The translations under genes and the position numbers were made by a program. Below are positions 1-7,770 of a stretch of 18,399 bases of DNA, piece by piece. The notes beneath the pieces were generated by a model. The model saw only the letters and a program-made list of their open reading frames with translations, was not told where the DNA came from and ran no database searches. Every line of letters begins with the position of its first letter. Within the stretch, counting starts at the first letter, position 1. Source of the DNA: Bacteroides sp. UBA1317 (lineage in GTDB: Bacteria > Bacteroidota > Bacteroidia > Bacteroidales > Bacteroidaceae); contig DBTL01000108.1 in the NCBI GenBank assembly GCA_002307035.1, positions 1-18,399 on the forward strand, given 5' to 3'.

Positions 1-236
1 GAGCCTGTTCGGAACATTGCCCCACTCAAGCTATTGCTATGGTACCCTATAAAGACGGATTGACTATCCCTAAAGTAGACAGAGATATTTGTGTAGGCTG
101 CGGTGGTTGCGAGTATGTTTGTCCCGCACGCCCCTACAGAGCCGTTCACATTGAAGGTAATCCGGTGCAGATAGCCGCCAAGCCATTTAAAGAAGAAAAA
201 AAGGAAAAGATTAAAATTGATAACTTCGGATTTTGA
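1..236 (+). CDS. 4Fe-4S dicluster (poly)ferredoxin, C-terminal end (partial)
   Basis: The reading frame is open from the left edge (first whole codon at base 3) to the TGA at 234-236, giving 77 visible residues. The first visible residues read ACSEHCPTQAI, the second half of a CxxCxxCxxxCP cluster motif. About 20 residues later CVGCGGCEYVCP is a complete second 4Fe-4S motif, followed by RPYRAVHIEGNPVQ and a lysine/glutamate-rich tail. It therefore binds at least two [4Fe-4S] clusters and probably serves in electron transfer. The ATG at 39 is internal, because the first cluster lies upstream of it. The shape resembles the C-terminal region of NapG/NapH- or NosR-like membrane-associated polyferredoxins of Bacteroides, but the partner cannot be named because the N-terminal part is outside the window. 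The iron-sulfur assignment is firm; the physiological role is unknown. Confidence 0.85.
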   Translation, partial: ACSEHCPTQAIAMVPYKDGLTIPKVDRDICVGCGGCEYVCPARPYRAVHIEGNPVQIAAKPFKEEKKEKIKIDNFGF

Positions 237-554
237 TCTTTAGGGAAGAAATTTTATCCTAATGTTTATATTTAATACTTATAGTATTCCCCTCTGCAAA
301 GCTTTGTGAAAGGGGGACCTTGAAATACTGAATTAACTATGCTGAAGTTATGTACGTTGTGTATTGTAGAATAAATTCTCATTCTCTCCTATATAGATTA
401 AGAGATGGTCTATTTTGACTAAGTGTCCTCTTAATCTATCCCATAAACTACTTAAAGAAAGGTAAACATCGATTTGATTAACAGTTTTTTGTTTTAAGTC
501 AATCCAAACCTTAGGAAATATTATTAACTTCGTGGCCAACAATTCAGAGATAAT
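237..554. other. AT-rich intergenic region with two inverted repeats
   Basis: This is 318 bases between the ferredoxin and patatin genes. It contains an imperfect hairpin at 288-316 (CCCCT ... AGGGG around CAAAGCTTTG), placed where a terminator for the ferredoxin gene would be but without a T-run. It also holds a perfect 12-bp inverted repeat at 393-439, listed separately. A weak -7-like box TAACTTCG (525-532, one mismatch to TAnnTTTG) lies 22 nt before the patatin ATG, with no convincing -33 box. A 64-codon open frame on the minus strand (348-542) has no recognisable motif and I do not call it a gene. Confidence 0.6.
393..439. repeat. 12-bp perfect inverted repeat (stem-loop) upstream of patatin gene
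   Basis: ATAGATTAAGAG (393-404) is the exact reverse complement of CTCTTAATCTAT (428-439), with a 23-nt spacer. There is no T-run on either side, so it is not a standard intrinsic terminator. It could be an operator, an RNA hairpin in the patatin leader or a mobile-element scar; the sequence does not decide. Confidence 0.6.
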
Positions 555-1352
555 ATGCAGATGGAAATTACGAATCGTTCATATAATATAGGTTATGCTC
601 TAAGCGGTGGCTTTATAAAGGGATTTGCACATTTAGGCGTCATGCAGGCCCTGTTGGAACATGGCATTCGTCCGGACATCATTTCCGGAGTGAGTGCGGG
701 TGCCTTAGCTGGAGTTTTCTATGCCGATGGAAATGAACCTTATAAAGTACTTGACTATTTTTCCGGACACAAATTTCAGGATCTCACTAAAATGGTTATT
801 CCTAAAGTGGGATTATTTGAACTGGGAGAGTTTCAGGAGTTTCTGAGAAGCAACCTAAAAGCTCAAAAGCTGGAAGAACTGAAGATACCTCTTATTGTGA
901 CAGCAACTGATCTGGATCATGGCAGAAGTATTCAGTTTCGTAAAGGAAATATTGCCGAGCGTGTTGCAGCTTCGTGCTGTATGCCTGTACTTTTTGCTCC
1001 AGTCAAAATCAATGGCGTGCACTATGTTGACGGAGGATTATTTATGAATCTGCCTGCCACAATCATTCGCCAAGAGTGTGATAAAGTGGTAGCTATCAAC
1101 GTAAGCCCTTTGAATATGGAGAAGTATAAAATGAACATTGTGGGTATTGCTTTGCGCTCTTATCACTTAATGTTCAGAGCCAATACTTTTAAAGAGTTTG
1201 AACATTGTGACTTATTGATCGAACCTTATAATCTTAACGGGTTTAGTAATCGTGAATTGCAAAAGGCTGAAGAAATCTTTGAACTAGGCTACAAGACGGG
1301 AAGTGAGCAATTAACTCAACTTATCGCAGAAAAAGGGAAAATATGGAAATAA
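555..1352 (+). CDS. Patatin-like phospholipase (RssA/YchK-type serine esterase)
   Basis: The 265-residue protein fits the bacterial patatin-like lipase family, which hydrolyses acyl esters with a Ser-Asp dyad. Visible elements in order are the glycine-rich oxyanion loop SGGFIKGFAHLG (residues 17-28), the nucleophile elbow GVSAG (Ser47) and the catalytic DGG (Asp159). Length matches compact RssA/YchK members. There is no signal peptide or membrane segment, so it is probably cytoplasmic or peripheral. Two ATG codons (555 and 561) are possible starts; AGAGA a few bases upstream of 555 is only a weak ribosome site. The stop lies 27 nt before the GH13 gene on the same strand, which suggests co-transcription. 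The actual lipid substrate is unknown. Confidence 0.9.
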   Translation: MQMEITNRSYNIGYALSGGFIKGFAHLGVMQALLEHGIRPDIISGVSAGALAGVFYADGNEPYKVLDYFSGHKFQDLTKMVIPKVGLFELGEFQEFLRSNLKAQKLEELKIPLIVTATDLDHGRSIQFRKGNIAERVAASCCMPVLFAPVKINGVHYVDGGLFMNLPATIIRQECDKVVAINVSPLNMEKYKMNIVGIALRSYHLMFRANTFKEFEHCDLLIEPYNLNGFSNRELQKAEEIFELGYKTGSEQLTQLIAEKGKIWK

Positions 1353-1379
1353 TCAGAAATCATTAAACACCAGCAAGAA

Positions 1380-3077
1380 ATGAAGAGCAAAAAGAAAATC
1401 ATCATATATCAGGTGTTGCCACGCTTGTTTGGTAATGATAACAATCACTGCATCAACAACAACGACATAGTAGCCAATGGTTGTGGTAAGTTTGCCGACT
1501 TTACTCCCAAAGCCTTTGAAGAAATTAAAAAACTTGGCGTTACGCATATATGGTACACAGGAATCATTGAGCATGCCACTCAAACAGATTATAGACGATA
1601 CAATATTCGGCTTGACCATCCAGCTGTAGTGAAAGGTAAAGCCGGTTCGCCGTATGCCATAAAAGATTATTATGATGTGGATCCGGATTTGGCTCTGGAT
1701 GTTCAGCAACGAATGATTGAATTTGAAAAACTCGTTGAGCGTACGCATGCAAGCAACTTAAAGATGATTATTGACTTTGTACCCAATCACGTAGCGCGCC
1801 AATATCATTCCGATGTGCAACCTAAAGGAACAGAAGAACTAGGTGCCAATGACGATGTGAACCAATCATTCAGCCCGTATAATAATTTTTACTATATTCC
1901 TCAATCGGAATTTCGGGGGCAATTCGATCTCAAAGCCGGTACTGATGAGCCTTACCGTGAATCTCCGGCAAAGGCTACGGGTAATAATCGTTTTGATGCT
2001 TCTCCCAACATAAATGACTGGTATGAAACTGTGAAGCTCAACTATGGTATAGACTACCCAAATGGTGGCATTTGCTGCTTCTCTCCCATCCCCGACACGT
2101 GGACCAAGATGTTGGATATTCTTCTATTCTGGTCAGCAAAAGGCATTGATGGCTTTCGTTGTGACATGGCAGAGATGGTCCCCGTGGCGTTTTGGGAGTG
2201 GGTCATTCCACAAGTAAAGGAGAAACATCCACAGCTACTTTTCATTGCTGAGGTGTACAATCCTGCCGAATATCGCAACTATTTGCAACGTGGCAAGTTT
2301 GATTACATATACGATAAAGTTGGACTGTATGATACGCTTCGCAACGTGACCTGCGGATATGATTCAGCCACTGCTATTAGTCGAAGTTGGCAAAGTTTGG
2401 GAGGTATTGAACAGAAAATGTTGAATTTTCTAGAGAACCACGATGAACAACGCATTGCTTCAGATTTCTTTATTGGTGACCCTCGCAAAGGTATTCCTGC
2501 TCTCATTGTTTCTGCTTGCATGAATACGAATCCAATGATGATTTACTTTGGCCAGGAGCTTGGCGAACCAGGCATGGACAATGAAGGCTTTAGTGGAAGA
2601 GACGGGAGAACAACTATCTTTGATTATTGGAGCATAGATAGCATTCGTCGATGGAGAAACGGAGGTCAGTTTGATGAGAAGAAAATGACTGAAGAACAGA
2701 AATACTTACAAAAAACCTACCGCCAGATACTCAATCTTTGCAATAAGGAACAGGCCATATCCGAAGGCGTTTTTTTCGATCTGATGTATGTGAACCATAA
2801 TGGTTGGCGATTTAACGAGCACAAGCAATACGTCTTTTTGCGGAAACACAAGCGTGAGTTACTTCTTGTTTTGGTCAACTTTGATTGCATCTCAGCAGAG
2901 GTGGCAGTAAATCTTCCGTCACATGCTTTCGATTATTTGCAAATACCTCAGATAGAATCGTGCCAAGCTACGGACTTGCTCACGGGCAAGAAAGAGACTA
3001 TAAGCTTGCTTCCTTACAAGGCTACCGAAACATTCGTTGGAGCATATGGCGGTAAGATTTTGAAAATAAAGTTGTAA
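1380..3077 (+). CDS. Cytoplasmic GH13 alpha-amylase family glycosidase
   Basis: This 565-residue protein carries all four GH13 conserved regions: DFVPNH (Asp132-His137), GFRCDMAEM with nucleophile Asp262, FIAEVY with acid/base Glu291 and NFLENHDE with transition-state Asp355. It starts directly with strand beta1 (KIIIYQVLPRLF) and has no CBM48-like N-terminal domain. There is no signal peptide or lipobox, so it is predicted to act in the cytoplasm, probably on maltodextrin or glycogen-derived alpha-glucans rather than on external starch. A long B-domain-like insertion (about 140-240) separates regions I and II, and a C-terminal beta domain follows from about residue 470. It lies 27 nt after the patatin gene and about 1.4 kb from glgB on the opposite strand. 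Exact specificity (alpha-amylase, neopullulanase or glucosyltransferase) cannot be read from the motifs. Confidence 0.9.
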   Translation: MKSKKKIIIYQVLPRLFGNDNNHCINNNDIVANGCGKFADFTPKAFEEIKKLGVTHIWYTGIIEHATQTDYRRYNIRLDHPAVVKGKAGSPYAIKDYYDVDPDLALDVQQRMIEFEKLVERTHASNLKMIIDFVPNHVARQYHSDVQPKGTEELGANDDVNQSFSPYNNFYYIPQSEFRGQFDLKAGTDEPYRESPAKATGNNRFDASPNINDWYETVKLNYGIDYPNGGICCFSPIPDTWTKMLDILLFWSAKGIDGFRCDMAEMVPVAFWEWVIPQVKEKHPQLLFIAEVYNPAEYRNYLQRGKFDYIYDKVGLYDTLRNVTCGYDSATAISRSWQSLGGIEQKMLNFLENHDEQRIASDFFIGDPRKGIPALIVSACMNTNPMMIYFGQELGEPGMDNEGFSGRDGRTTIFDYWSIDSIRRWRNGGQFDEKKMTEEQKYLQKTYRQILNLCNKEQAISEGVFFDLMYVNHNGWRFNEHKQYVFLRKHKRELLLVLVNFDCISAEVAVNLPSHAFDYLQIPQIESCQATDLLTGKKETISLLPYKATETFVGAYGGKILKIKL

Positions 3078-3101
3078 CGCTTAATAGGATATGTATTAAC
3101 T

Positions 3102-3527
3102 TTATTCTCTATATTTCAAGTCAAAACGTCCTTTAGTCATACGAGTTCCTTCGAAAGTGCCACTAATGATGCCATTGCTCATACGGGTGATGTGAACTTT
3201 TCCATCTTCAAGTGATTGAGTATCGAAAGAAGCATCGGTATAATCTACTATTTGCCCTTGCTTCGGATTGAGAATAGTGAAAGTTATGTATGATTTTAAA
3301 TCAACTTCCGCAGATATTGTCATATTGTATGTGTTGCCCTCTTGTTTTGAGTAAGTGGTGATTGGCGTTCCCCATCTGCCACTAACATATACCCAACGAT
3401 CCATCAAACAACCGAAGGTGTTTTCACCGGTTGTTGTTTCCTCAGGCATAATAGTAGGATCAACAGATCTGTCCTCTTCGCAAGCGATACAGAGAAACAA
3501 TGCACAAATAAGCACGAGATATTTCAT
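3102..3527 (-). CDS. Small surface lipoprotein, DUF6252-like
   Basis: The 141-residue product begins with a lipoprotein signal, hydrophobic residues 4-15 and lipobox LCIAC with lipidation at Cys16. The next residues are EED, then RSVD. Acidic residues just after the Cys resemble the Bacteroidetes lipoprotein export signal, so surface exposure is likely. The mature part (TFGCLMDRWVYV ... ISGTFEGTRMTKGRFDLKY) is predicted mostly beta and resembles the Bacteroidetes lipoprotein group DUF6252 by pattern, which I cannot confirm here. It starts 12 nt after the stop of the outer-membrane protein gene, so the two are almost certainly one transcript. It converges with the GH13 gene, whose stop is 24 nt away. 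No function is known to me. Confidence 0.75.
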   Translation of the reverse strand: MKYLVLICALFLCIACEEDRSVDPTIMPEETTTGENTFGCLMDRWVYVSGRWGTPITTYSKQEGNTYNMTISAEVDLKSYITFTILNPKQGQIVDYTDASFDTQSLEDGKVHITRMSNGIISGTFEGTRMTKGRFDLKYRE

Positions 3528-3539
3528 AGTTCAGTCTTA

Positions 3540-4205
3540 TTAAAAATGATAGTTTAAACCAATTAACAAAGAGATATGAGAGAAATCTCCTCCTCCGTCA
3601 CTTGACTCAGGACTTTCGACTTTCCATGTTTGACCGTGGTATCTGACAGAATAACTGTCTGAATTACTCATGATCCAATTGACTTTCCCGGAAACACCCC
3701 ATTGAGAAGAAAAAAGATATTCTGCTGCTGCTGATAAATTATAGGCAATCTTATTCATGGATACTTTCCGAGGAGTATCATATACGCTACTTTTATCCTT
3801 ATAGAATTGATAGCCAAGACCAGTTGAAAGAGATAAAGTATATTTCTCCTTCACCATAAATAACGCTAGTTGCGGTGAAACAAAGTGTATTTGAATTTTA
3901 TCAGAACCATCGCTATGAGAGTTTTCGTACCGTGATCCTTCATACATGAAGCCCGGAGCAAATTTCCATGAGTTGAAGATGTGTTTGTTCGTCAAATAAT
4001 AGTAGTTTACATTCCACGCAATGCCATTTCGTAAATCCTCACGATACTGGTTAGAATAGTCTGTGATTCCCATAAATTTCCCCATATACTGAGATGGACC
4101 AGCGTGAAAAGAAAGCAGATATTTTCCTATCGATGTATCTTGAGCAAAGATTGATACAGCGTGTATCATTAGTCCGAACAAGAGACAATAATGTTTATTT
4201 TTCAT
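3540..4205 (-). CDS. Outer-membrane beta-barrel protein, unknown function
   Basis: This is a 221-residue protein with a Sec signal peptide (MKNKHYCLLFGLMIHAVSIFA, cleavage before Gln22). The mature chain alternates polar and aromatic residues in typical strand pattern (for example YLLSFHAGPSQYMG, YTLSLSTGLGYQFY, WGVSGKVNWIM) and ends in LNYHF, a C-terminal Phe as recognised by the BAM machinery. Around 200 mature residues would allow an 8- to 10-strand barrel. It is the first gene of a two-gene unit with the downstream lipoprotein, so the two may form a barrel-lipoprotein pair at the cell surface. No enzymatic motif is visible and I do not recognise a named family. Confidence 0.8.
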   Translation of the reverse strand: MKNKHYCLLFGLMIHAVSIFAQDTSIGKYLLSFHAGPSQYMGKFMGITDYSNQYREDLRNGIAWNVNYYYLTNKHIFNSWKFAPGFMYEGSRYENSHSDGSDKIQIHFVSPQLALFMVKEKYTLSLSTGLGYQFYKDKSSVYDTPRKVSMNKIAYNLSAAAEYLFSSQWGVSGKVNWIMSNSDSYSVRYHGQTWKVESPESSDGGGDFSHISLLIGLNYHF

Positions 4206-4288
4206 AACAGATATATTTGAATAATTCGATAAATCATTATTTTAGCTTTTAGATTGATCCGTCTAGTGATCTCCCAAAGTTGATGCAA

Positions 4289-4296
4289 CAAAGTTA
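4289..4296 (-). promoter_or_regulatory. Possible -7 box for the barrel/lipoprotein unit
   Basis: Read on the minus strand this is TAACTTTG, an exact TAnnTTTG match, 83 nt upstream of the barrel-protein ATG. A similar but poorer CAACTTTG follows at 4275-4282. No TTTG is found at the expected -33 distance, so the call is weak. Confidence 0.35.
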
Positions 4297-4383
4297 TTAC
4301 AAATAAAATAAAATCTCTTATAAATCAAAAAAAAAGATGAGCAGATATACTAAAAAAAGCAGTAGAAAGAAAATATCTATTTT

Positions 4384-4431
4384 TAGAAACATAAAAGAGA
4401 GAAGCTTTCACCTCCCTCTTTTATGTTTCTA
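4384..4431 (-). terminator. Perfect 16-bp stem-loop after glgB, probable terminator
   Basis: The arms 4384-4399 (TAGAAACATAAAAGAG) and 4416-4431 are exact reverse complements with a 16-nt loop. The hairpin sits 35 nt beyond the glgB stop and ahead of the next minus-strand gene, so it most likely ends the glgB transcript. No T-run follows directly on the minus strand; runs of seven and nine T occur about 25 and 50 nt further on. It may therefore be a 3'-end protecting or processing hairpin rather than a classical intrinsic terminator. Confidence 0.6.
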
Positions 4432-4465
4432 TTTGTTCATAGTCTATGAAATAGTCAGACTCAAG

Positions 4466-6478
4466 CTATTTTGTCTTTCTAAGTACCATTGCTGTACGCG
4501 CAGGTATGTAAAGTTTTACCCACTCCTTTTTCTCCGATTCATAAAGTGAATCGGCAAGAGTAAAATGTTTAATACTATCATCTGAGAGATTTTGTCCACC
4601 ATAAGTGGAACTATCGGTATTTAGCACTACTTCATATGTACCAGGAGCCACTAAGAAACCATAATCGGTAAACGACTTCATAGGATTGAAATTGAATACA
4701 AAAATCAAATCTTTGCGTTGATAAGCCAGAATTTGATCTTCATCATTGTGCCATATCTCTTGCACAGGGGTAGCCTGAAAGTCTTTCACACTTTTAATAG
4801 TTTTGAGCATGTCAATATCAAAATCGGCCATATAGTGATAAGCCAAATTCTTGTTATCTACCAAATCCCATTGGCGACGAGCATATTTACACGACCACCC
4901 GTTGCCTTCACGAGGAAAATCAATCCATTCAGGATGTCCGAACTCGTTGCCCATGAAGTTGAGATAACCGCCATTGATGGTAGATGATGTAAGCAAACGA
5001 ATCATCTTATGCAATGCGATGCCACGATTCACAATGTAATTTTCGTCTCCTTTCTGCATGTGCCAATACATTTCAGCATCTATCAAACGAAAAATGATCG
5101 TTTTGTCGCCCACCAAAGCCTGATCATGACTCTCAGCATATGATATCGTCTTCTCATCTTTACGGCGGTTAGTCACTTCCCAGAACATGCTCGAAGGTTT
5201 CCAATCTTCGTCTATCTTTTCTCTGATGGTTTTGATCCAATAATCCGGAATATTCATGGCCATACGATAATCAAATCCGTAACCACCGTCTTCCACTTTA
5301 ACTGCAAGTCCGGGCATACCTGATACCTCTTCAGCAACTGTTATAGCAGTAGGTTTTACCTGATGAATCATCTCATTGGCCAAGGTCAAATAACAAATAG
5401 CATCGCCATCCTGATATCCATTAAAATAATCGGAATAGTCAACGAAAGCCTCTCCCAACCCATGACTATAATAAAGCATAGAAGTAACTCCATCAAAACG
5501 GAAACCGTCTATCTGATATTCTTCTAACCAATACTTGCAGTTTGATAAGAGGAAATGAAGTACCTCATTTTTTCCATAATCAAAGCAAAGTGAATCCCAC
5601 GCCGGGTGTTCACGACGAGCACCTTCATAGAAATATTGGCAAGGATCTCCTGCGAAATTAGCCAAACCCTCTACTTCGTTCTTGACCGAATGAGAATGAA
5701 CAATGTCGATAATAACCGCAAGACCCAGTTCGTGAGCCGCTTCGATAAGCTGTTTCAATTCGTCCGGCGTACCAAAACGAGAAGAAGCTGCAAAAAAGTT
5801 AGATACATGATAGCCAAAACTGCCGTAATACGGATGTTCCTGAATGGCCATAATTTGTATACAGTTATATCCTCCCTTTGCTATACGTGGCAAAACTTTT
5901 TCGCGAAATTCGTTATATGTACCCACCTTCTCTTCTTGCTGAGCCATACCAATATGGCATTCATAAATGAGCAATGGATTTGTAGTGAGCTTAAATGTCT
6001 TTTCTTTAAAAGCAAATGGTGTTTCAGGTTTCCACACTTGTGCACTGAATATGGCCGTTTTTTCATCCTGTACAACCCTCGTGGCCCATGCAGGGATACG
6101 CTCTCCCTTTCCTCCATCCCAGCACACAATCAACTTGTACAAATCCCCATGATGTATCGCTTCTTTAGGCAGGTTGATTTCCCAAATCCCATTTTCAAGA
6201 CGTATCAATGAGAATTCTTCTTTTTCTGTCCAATCATTGAAAGTTCCTACCAGATAGATACGCGTTGCATTGGGTGCCCATTCGCGAAAAGTCCATCCGT
6301 TAGCTGTTGGGTGCAGACCAAAATAAAGATATCCCGAAGCAAAATCCGACAACGTTTGCTTCCCTCCATTTGTCAGTTCGGACTTCTTATCCATAGCATA
6401 CTGATAACGCCCTGTTATAGCGTCTTTGAAGGGTTCAAGCCATGGGTCATTTTTGATTAAATTAAGAGTTCTTTCCAT
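4466..6478 (-). CDS. glgB: 1,4-alpha-glucan (glycogen) branching enzyme
   Basis: GlgB cuts alpha-1,4 glucan chains and re-attaches them through alpha-1,6 bonds. The 670-residue protein has an N-terminal CBM48 domain (GWTFREWAPNATRIYLVGTFNDW region, about 61-83) followed by the GH13 barrel. All catalytic regions are intact: DIVHSH (258-263), GFRFDGVTSM with nucleophile Asp329, AEEVSGMPG with acid/base Glu383 and ESHDQ with Asp452. The spacing and the GYHVSNFFAASSRFGTP and NGGYLNFMGNEFGHPEW segments resemble the eukaryote-like GH13_8 branching enzymes common in Bacteroides. It is the last gene of a minus-strand run after DUF2461 and YhcH-like genes, 30 nt after the latter. No signal peptide is present, so it works in the cytoplasm on storage glycogen, plausibly with the GH13 enzyme at 1380-3077. 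Confidence 0.96.
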   Translation of the reverse strand: MERTLNLIKNDPWLEPFKDAITGRYQYAMDKKSELTNGGKQTLSDFASGYLYFGLHPTANGWTFREWAPNATRIYLVGTFNDWTEKEEFSLIRLENGIWEINLPKEAIHHGDLYKLIVCWDGGKGERIPAWATRVVQDEKTAIFSAQVWKPETPFAFKEKTFKLTTNPLLIYECHIGMAQQEEKVGTYNEFREKVLPRIAKGGYNCIQIMAIQEHPYYGSFGYHVSNFFAASSRFGTPDELKQLIEAAHELGLAVIIDIVHSHSVKNEVEGLANFAGDPCQYFYEGARREHPAWDSLCFDYGKNEVLHFLLSNCKYWLEEYQIDGFRFDGVTSMLYYSHGLGEAFVDYSDYFNGYQDGDAICYLTLANEMIHQVKPTAITVAEEVSGMPGLAVKVEDGGYGFDYRMAMNIPDYWIKTIREKIDEDWKPSSMFWEVTNRRKDEKTISYAESHDQALVGDKTIIFRLIDAEMYWHMQKGDENYIVNRGIALHKMIRLLTSSTINGGYLNFMGNEFGHPEWIDFPREGNGWSCKYARRQWDLVDNKNLAYHYMADFDIDMLKTIKSVKDFQATPVQEIWHNDEDQILAYQRKDLIFVFNFNPMKSFTDYGFLVAPGTYEVVLNTDSSTYGGQNLSDDSIKHFTLADSLYESEKKEWVKLYIPARTAMVLRKTK

Positions 6479-6508
6479 GATTAGGATGAATTTTGGTTTT
6501 TTCAGTAC

Positions 6509-6955
6509 TTATGCTTTTATTTTTACGATAACCTTCTTTACCCCATTGGGTGTAATGCCGGGTGCATGTCCATCTTGGGGGAAGAAAATGGCAAACATAC
6601 CAGGTTTCACAGTAATGTAAGTTTCGGCTAATCCATCGAAAAAAGTAATATCTTTCTCTGTATTATAAATTGCATTCACCGGCAGGCAATCCTTAGCGGG
6701 AGTATATCCCATCACTTCTGTTCCTGAAAGTGGAATTTGAATATCAATAAATTCATTATGAGTCTCTAACTTAGCTTGTTCTTTAGTCTTCGGATTTGTT
6801 TGTGCTACATTCACTACAAGATCTTTCCCTTTTAGTTCGGTTTTACCAACTTCCAAAGAATGAAAATTCTGAGATTTTAAAAAGGCTACAGCTTGAGCAA
6901 ACAAAGGGTTCAACGATGCGTATTTCTCTAAATTTTCTAAAATGTCTACTACCAT
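6509..6955 (-). CDS. YhcH/YjgK/YiaL (EbgC-like, DUF386) cupin protein
   Basis: The 148-residue protein matches the YhcH/YjgK/YiaL family, single-domain cupin-like proteins that bind a metal and are linked to sugar or sialic acid handling (EbgC is the small beta-galactosidase subunit). Family signatures seen are ETHNEFIDIQIPLSG (Glu64, His66 and Asp71 as likely metal or ligand residues), FFDG at about 105-108, and FFPQDGHAPG (His130) followed by KKVIVKI. Length is typical for the family. It sits 35 nt after the DUF2461 gene and 30 nt before glgB, consistent with one transcript. A role in anomer conversion or sugar acid processing linked to glucan metabolism is inference only. Confidence 0.88.
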   Translation of the reverse strand: MVVDILENLEKYASLNPLFAQAVAFLKSQNFHSLEVGKTELKGKDLVVNVAQTNPKTKEQAKLETHNEFIDIQIPLSGTEVMGYTPAKDCLPVNAIYNTEKDITFFDGLAETYITVKPGMFAIFFPQDGHAPGITPNGVKKVIVKIKA

Positions 6956-6990
6956 GAGTCTGATGTTTTTTATTGTTGATTATTATAAAT

Positions 6991-7659
6991 TTAAGCTTCT
7001 ATTTCATCGATGGTATAATTGAGAAAGTCAATAAAGCGTTTTAGCTGACGAATAGCACTCTCAGCTTCTTCCACAGCATTAGGAGCCGTGAAAAAGCTAT
7101 CTGGGAAGGAGTACATGCAGCTAATTTCTTTGCATTTAAGATAATCGATATACTTGAAATCTTTCGGAAATCCCTTGGGTGCAGTTTTGAGAAAAGTCTC
7201 TCCAATGACAGGAAAATACTTCTTAAACTCAGGATCTTCCACAATGGAAAGATACTCTTCAATATTATCGTATATGGCTTGCCGCAAAGCCTTTAGTATC
7301 TTAGGCGGCGGGCACCAACTACCTCCTGCAATTAAACAATTGCCTGGCTGTAAATGTATGTAATAACCACAGTGTTCCGATTTCTTTCCCTTCGCATTGA
7401 TATATCCCCCGAAATGATTTTTGTAAGGGGTTTTATCCGGTGAAAAGCGAGTGTCACGATAAATGCGATAAGTACAATCTTTAGCTTGTATGCCTTTGAT
7501 AGTTTCATCGAATAACGAGATATGCGAAATGAAAGCTGTTAAGAGGCTTTCAAACTCCACACGGGCTTTTTCATATTCATTGCGATGTTCATTGAACCAT
7601 TCACGGTTGTTATTCTGTGCAAGTTCTTTTAAATATTGAAAGATAACAGATGTATTCAT
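6991..7659 (-). CDS. DUF2461 (TIGR02453) family protein
   Basis: The 222-residue soluble protein has the hallmarks of the DUF2461 family: an N-terminal NNREWFNEHRNEYEKAR segment, then CTYRIYRDTRFSPDKTPYKN (about residues 62-82), GYYIHLQPG and GGSWCPPPKILKALRQAI. Length is as usual for the family. The biochemical role of DUF2461 is not known to me. The start ATG (7657-7659) is supported by one of the few strong Shine-Dalgarno sequences in this window (AAGGAAAG, seven bases between the GG and ATG) and by a -7 box upstream. It is the first gene of the run DUF2461, YhcH-like, glgB. Confidence 0.92.
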   Translation of the reverse strand: MNTSVIFQYLKELAQNNNREWFNEHRNEYEKARVEFESLLTAFISHISLFDETIKGIQAKDCTYRIYRDTRFSPDKTPYKNHFGGYINAKGKKSEHCGYYIHLQPGNCLIAGGSWCPPPKILKALRQAIYDNIEEYLSIVEDPEFKKYFPVIGETFLKTAPKGFPKDFKYIDYLKCKEISCMYSFPDSFFTAPNAVEEAESAIRQLKRFIDFLNYTIDEIEA

Positions 7660-7663
7660 TGTC

Positions 7664-7692
7664 TTTCCTTTAGTATTTATGACGCAAACGTA
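7664..7692 (-). promoter_or_regulatory. Promoter -7 box and ribosome site for the DUF2461-glgB run
   Basis: On the minus strand TACGTTTG (7685-7692) is an exact TAnnTTTG -7 box, and AAGGAAAG (7663-7670) is a good Shine-Dalgarno sequence before the ATG at 7659. Transcription from this box would give a leader of roughly 20 nt. A clear -33 TTTG is not seen. Confidence 0.6.
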
Positions 7693-7737
7693 CGAAATTT
7701 ATTTGTAACTTGCTATAAAAACGAAGAAAAACGGGGT

Positions 7738-7770
7738 AAAAAAAGCACCGGCTCTAAAGAACCGGTGCTT
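7738..7770 (-). terminator. Strong intrinsic terminator, minus-strand direction
   Basis: The stem pairs AAGCACCGG (7743-7751) with CCGGTGCTT (7762-7770) and adds a TC/GA pair inside one mismatch, with a TAAA loop. Read on the minus strand the stem is followed by seven T, so it points left, toward the DUF2461 promoter. No recognised minus-strand gene ends directly before it: aspS lies 600 bases upstream and has its own hairpin. Confidence 0.85.

Noticed and set aside
39..41. ATG at 39 as start of the ferredoxin
   Set aside because: The same frame upstream encodes the end of another 4Fe-4S motif (ACSEHCPTQAI), so the gene enters from outside the window.
348..542. 64-codon open frame on the minus strand upstream of the patatin gene
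   Set aside because: No motif, no ribosome site or promoter on that strand, and it spans the inverted repeat; probably a chance frame in AT-rich DNA.
4337..4549. 70-codon plus-strand frame beginning MSRYTKKSSRKK
   Set aside because: It runs through the perfect hairpin and into the antisense of glgB; composition is what a shadow frame would give.
5606..6211. 201-codon plus-strand frame inside glgB
   Set aside because: Fully antisense to well-conserved GlgB catalytic regions; no domain of its own.
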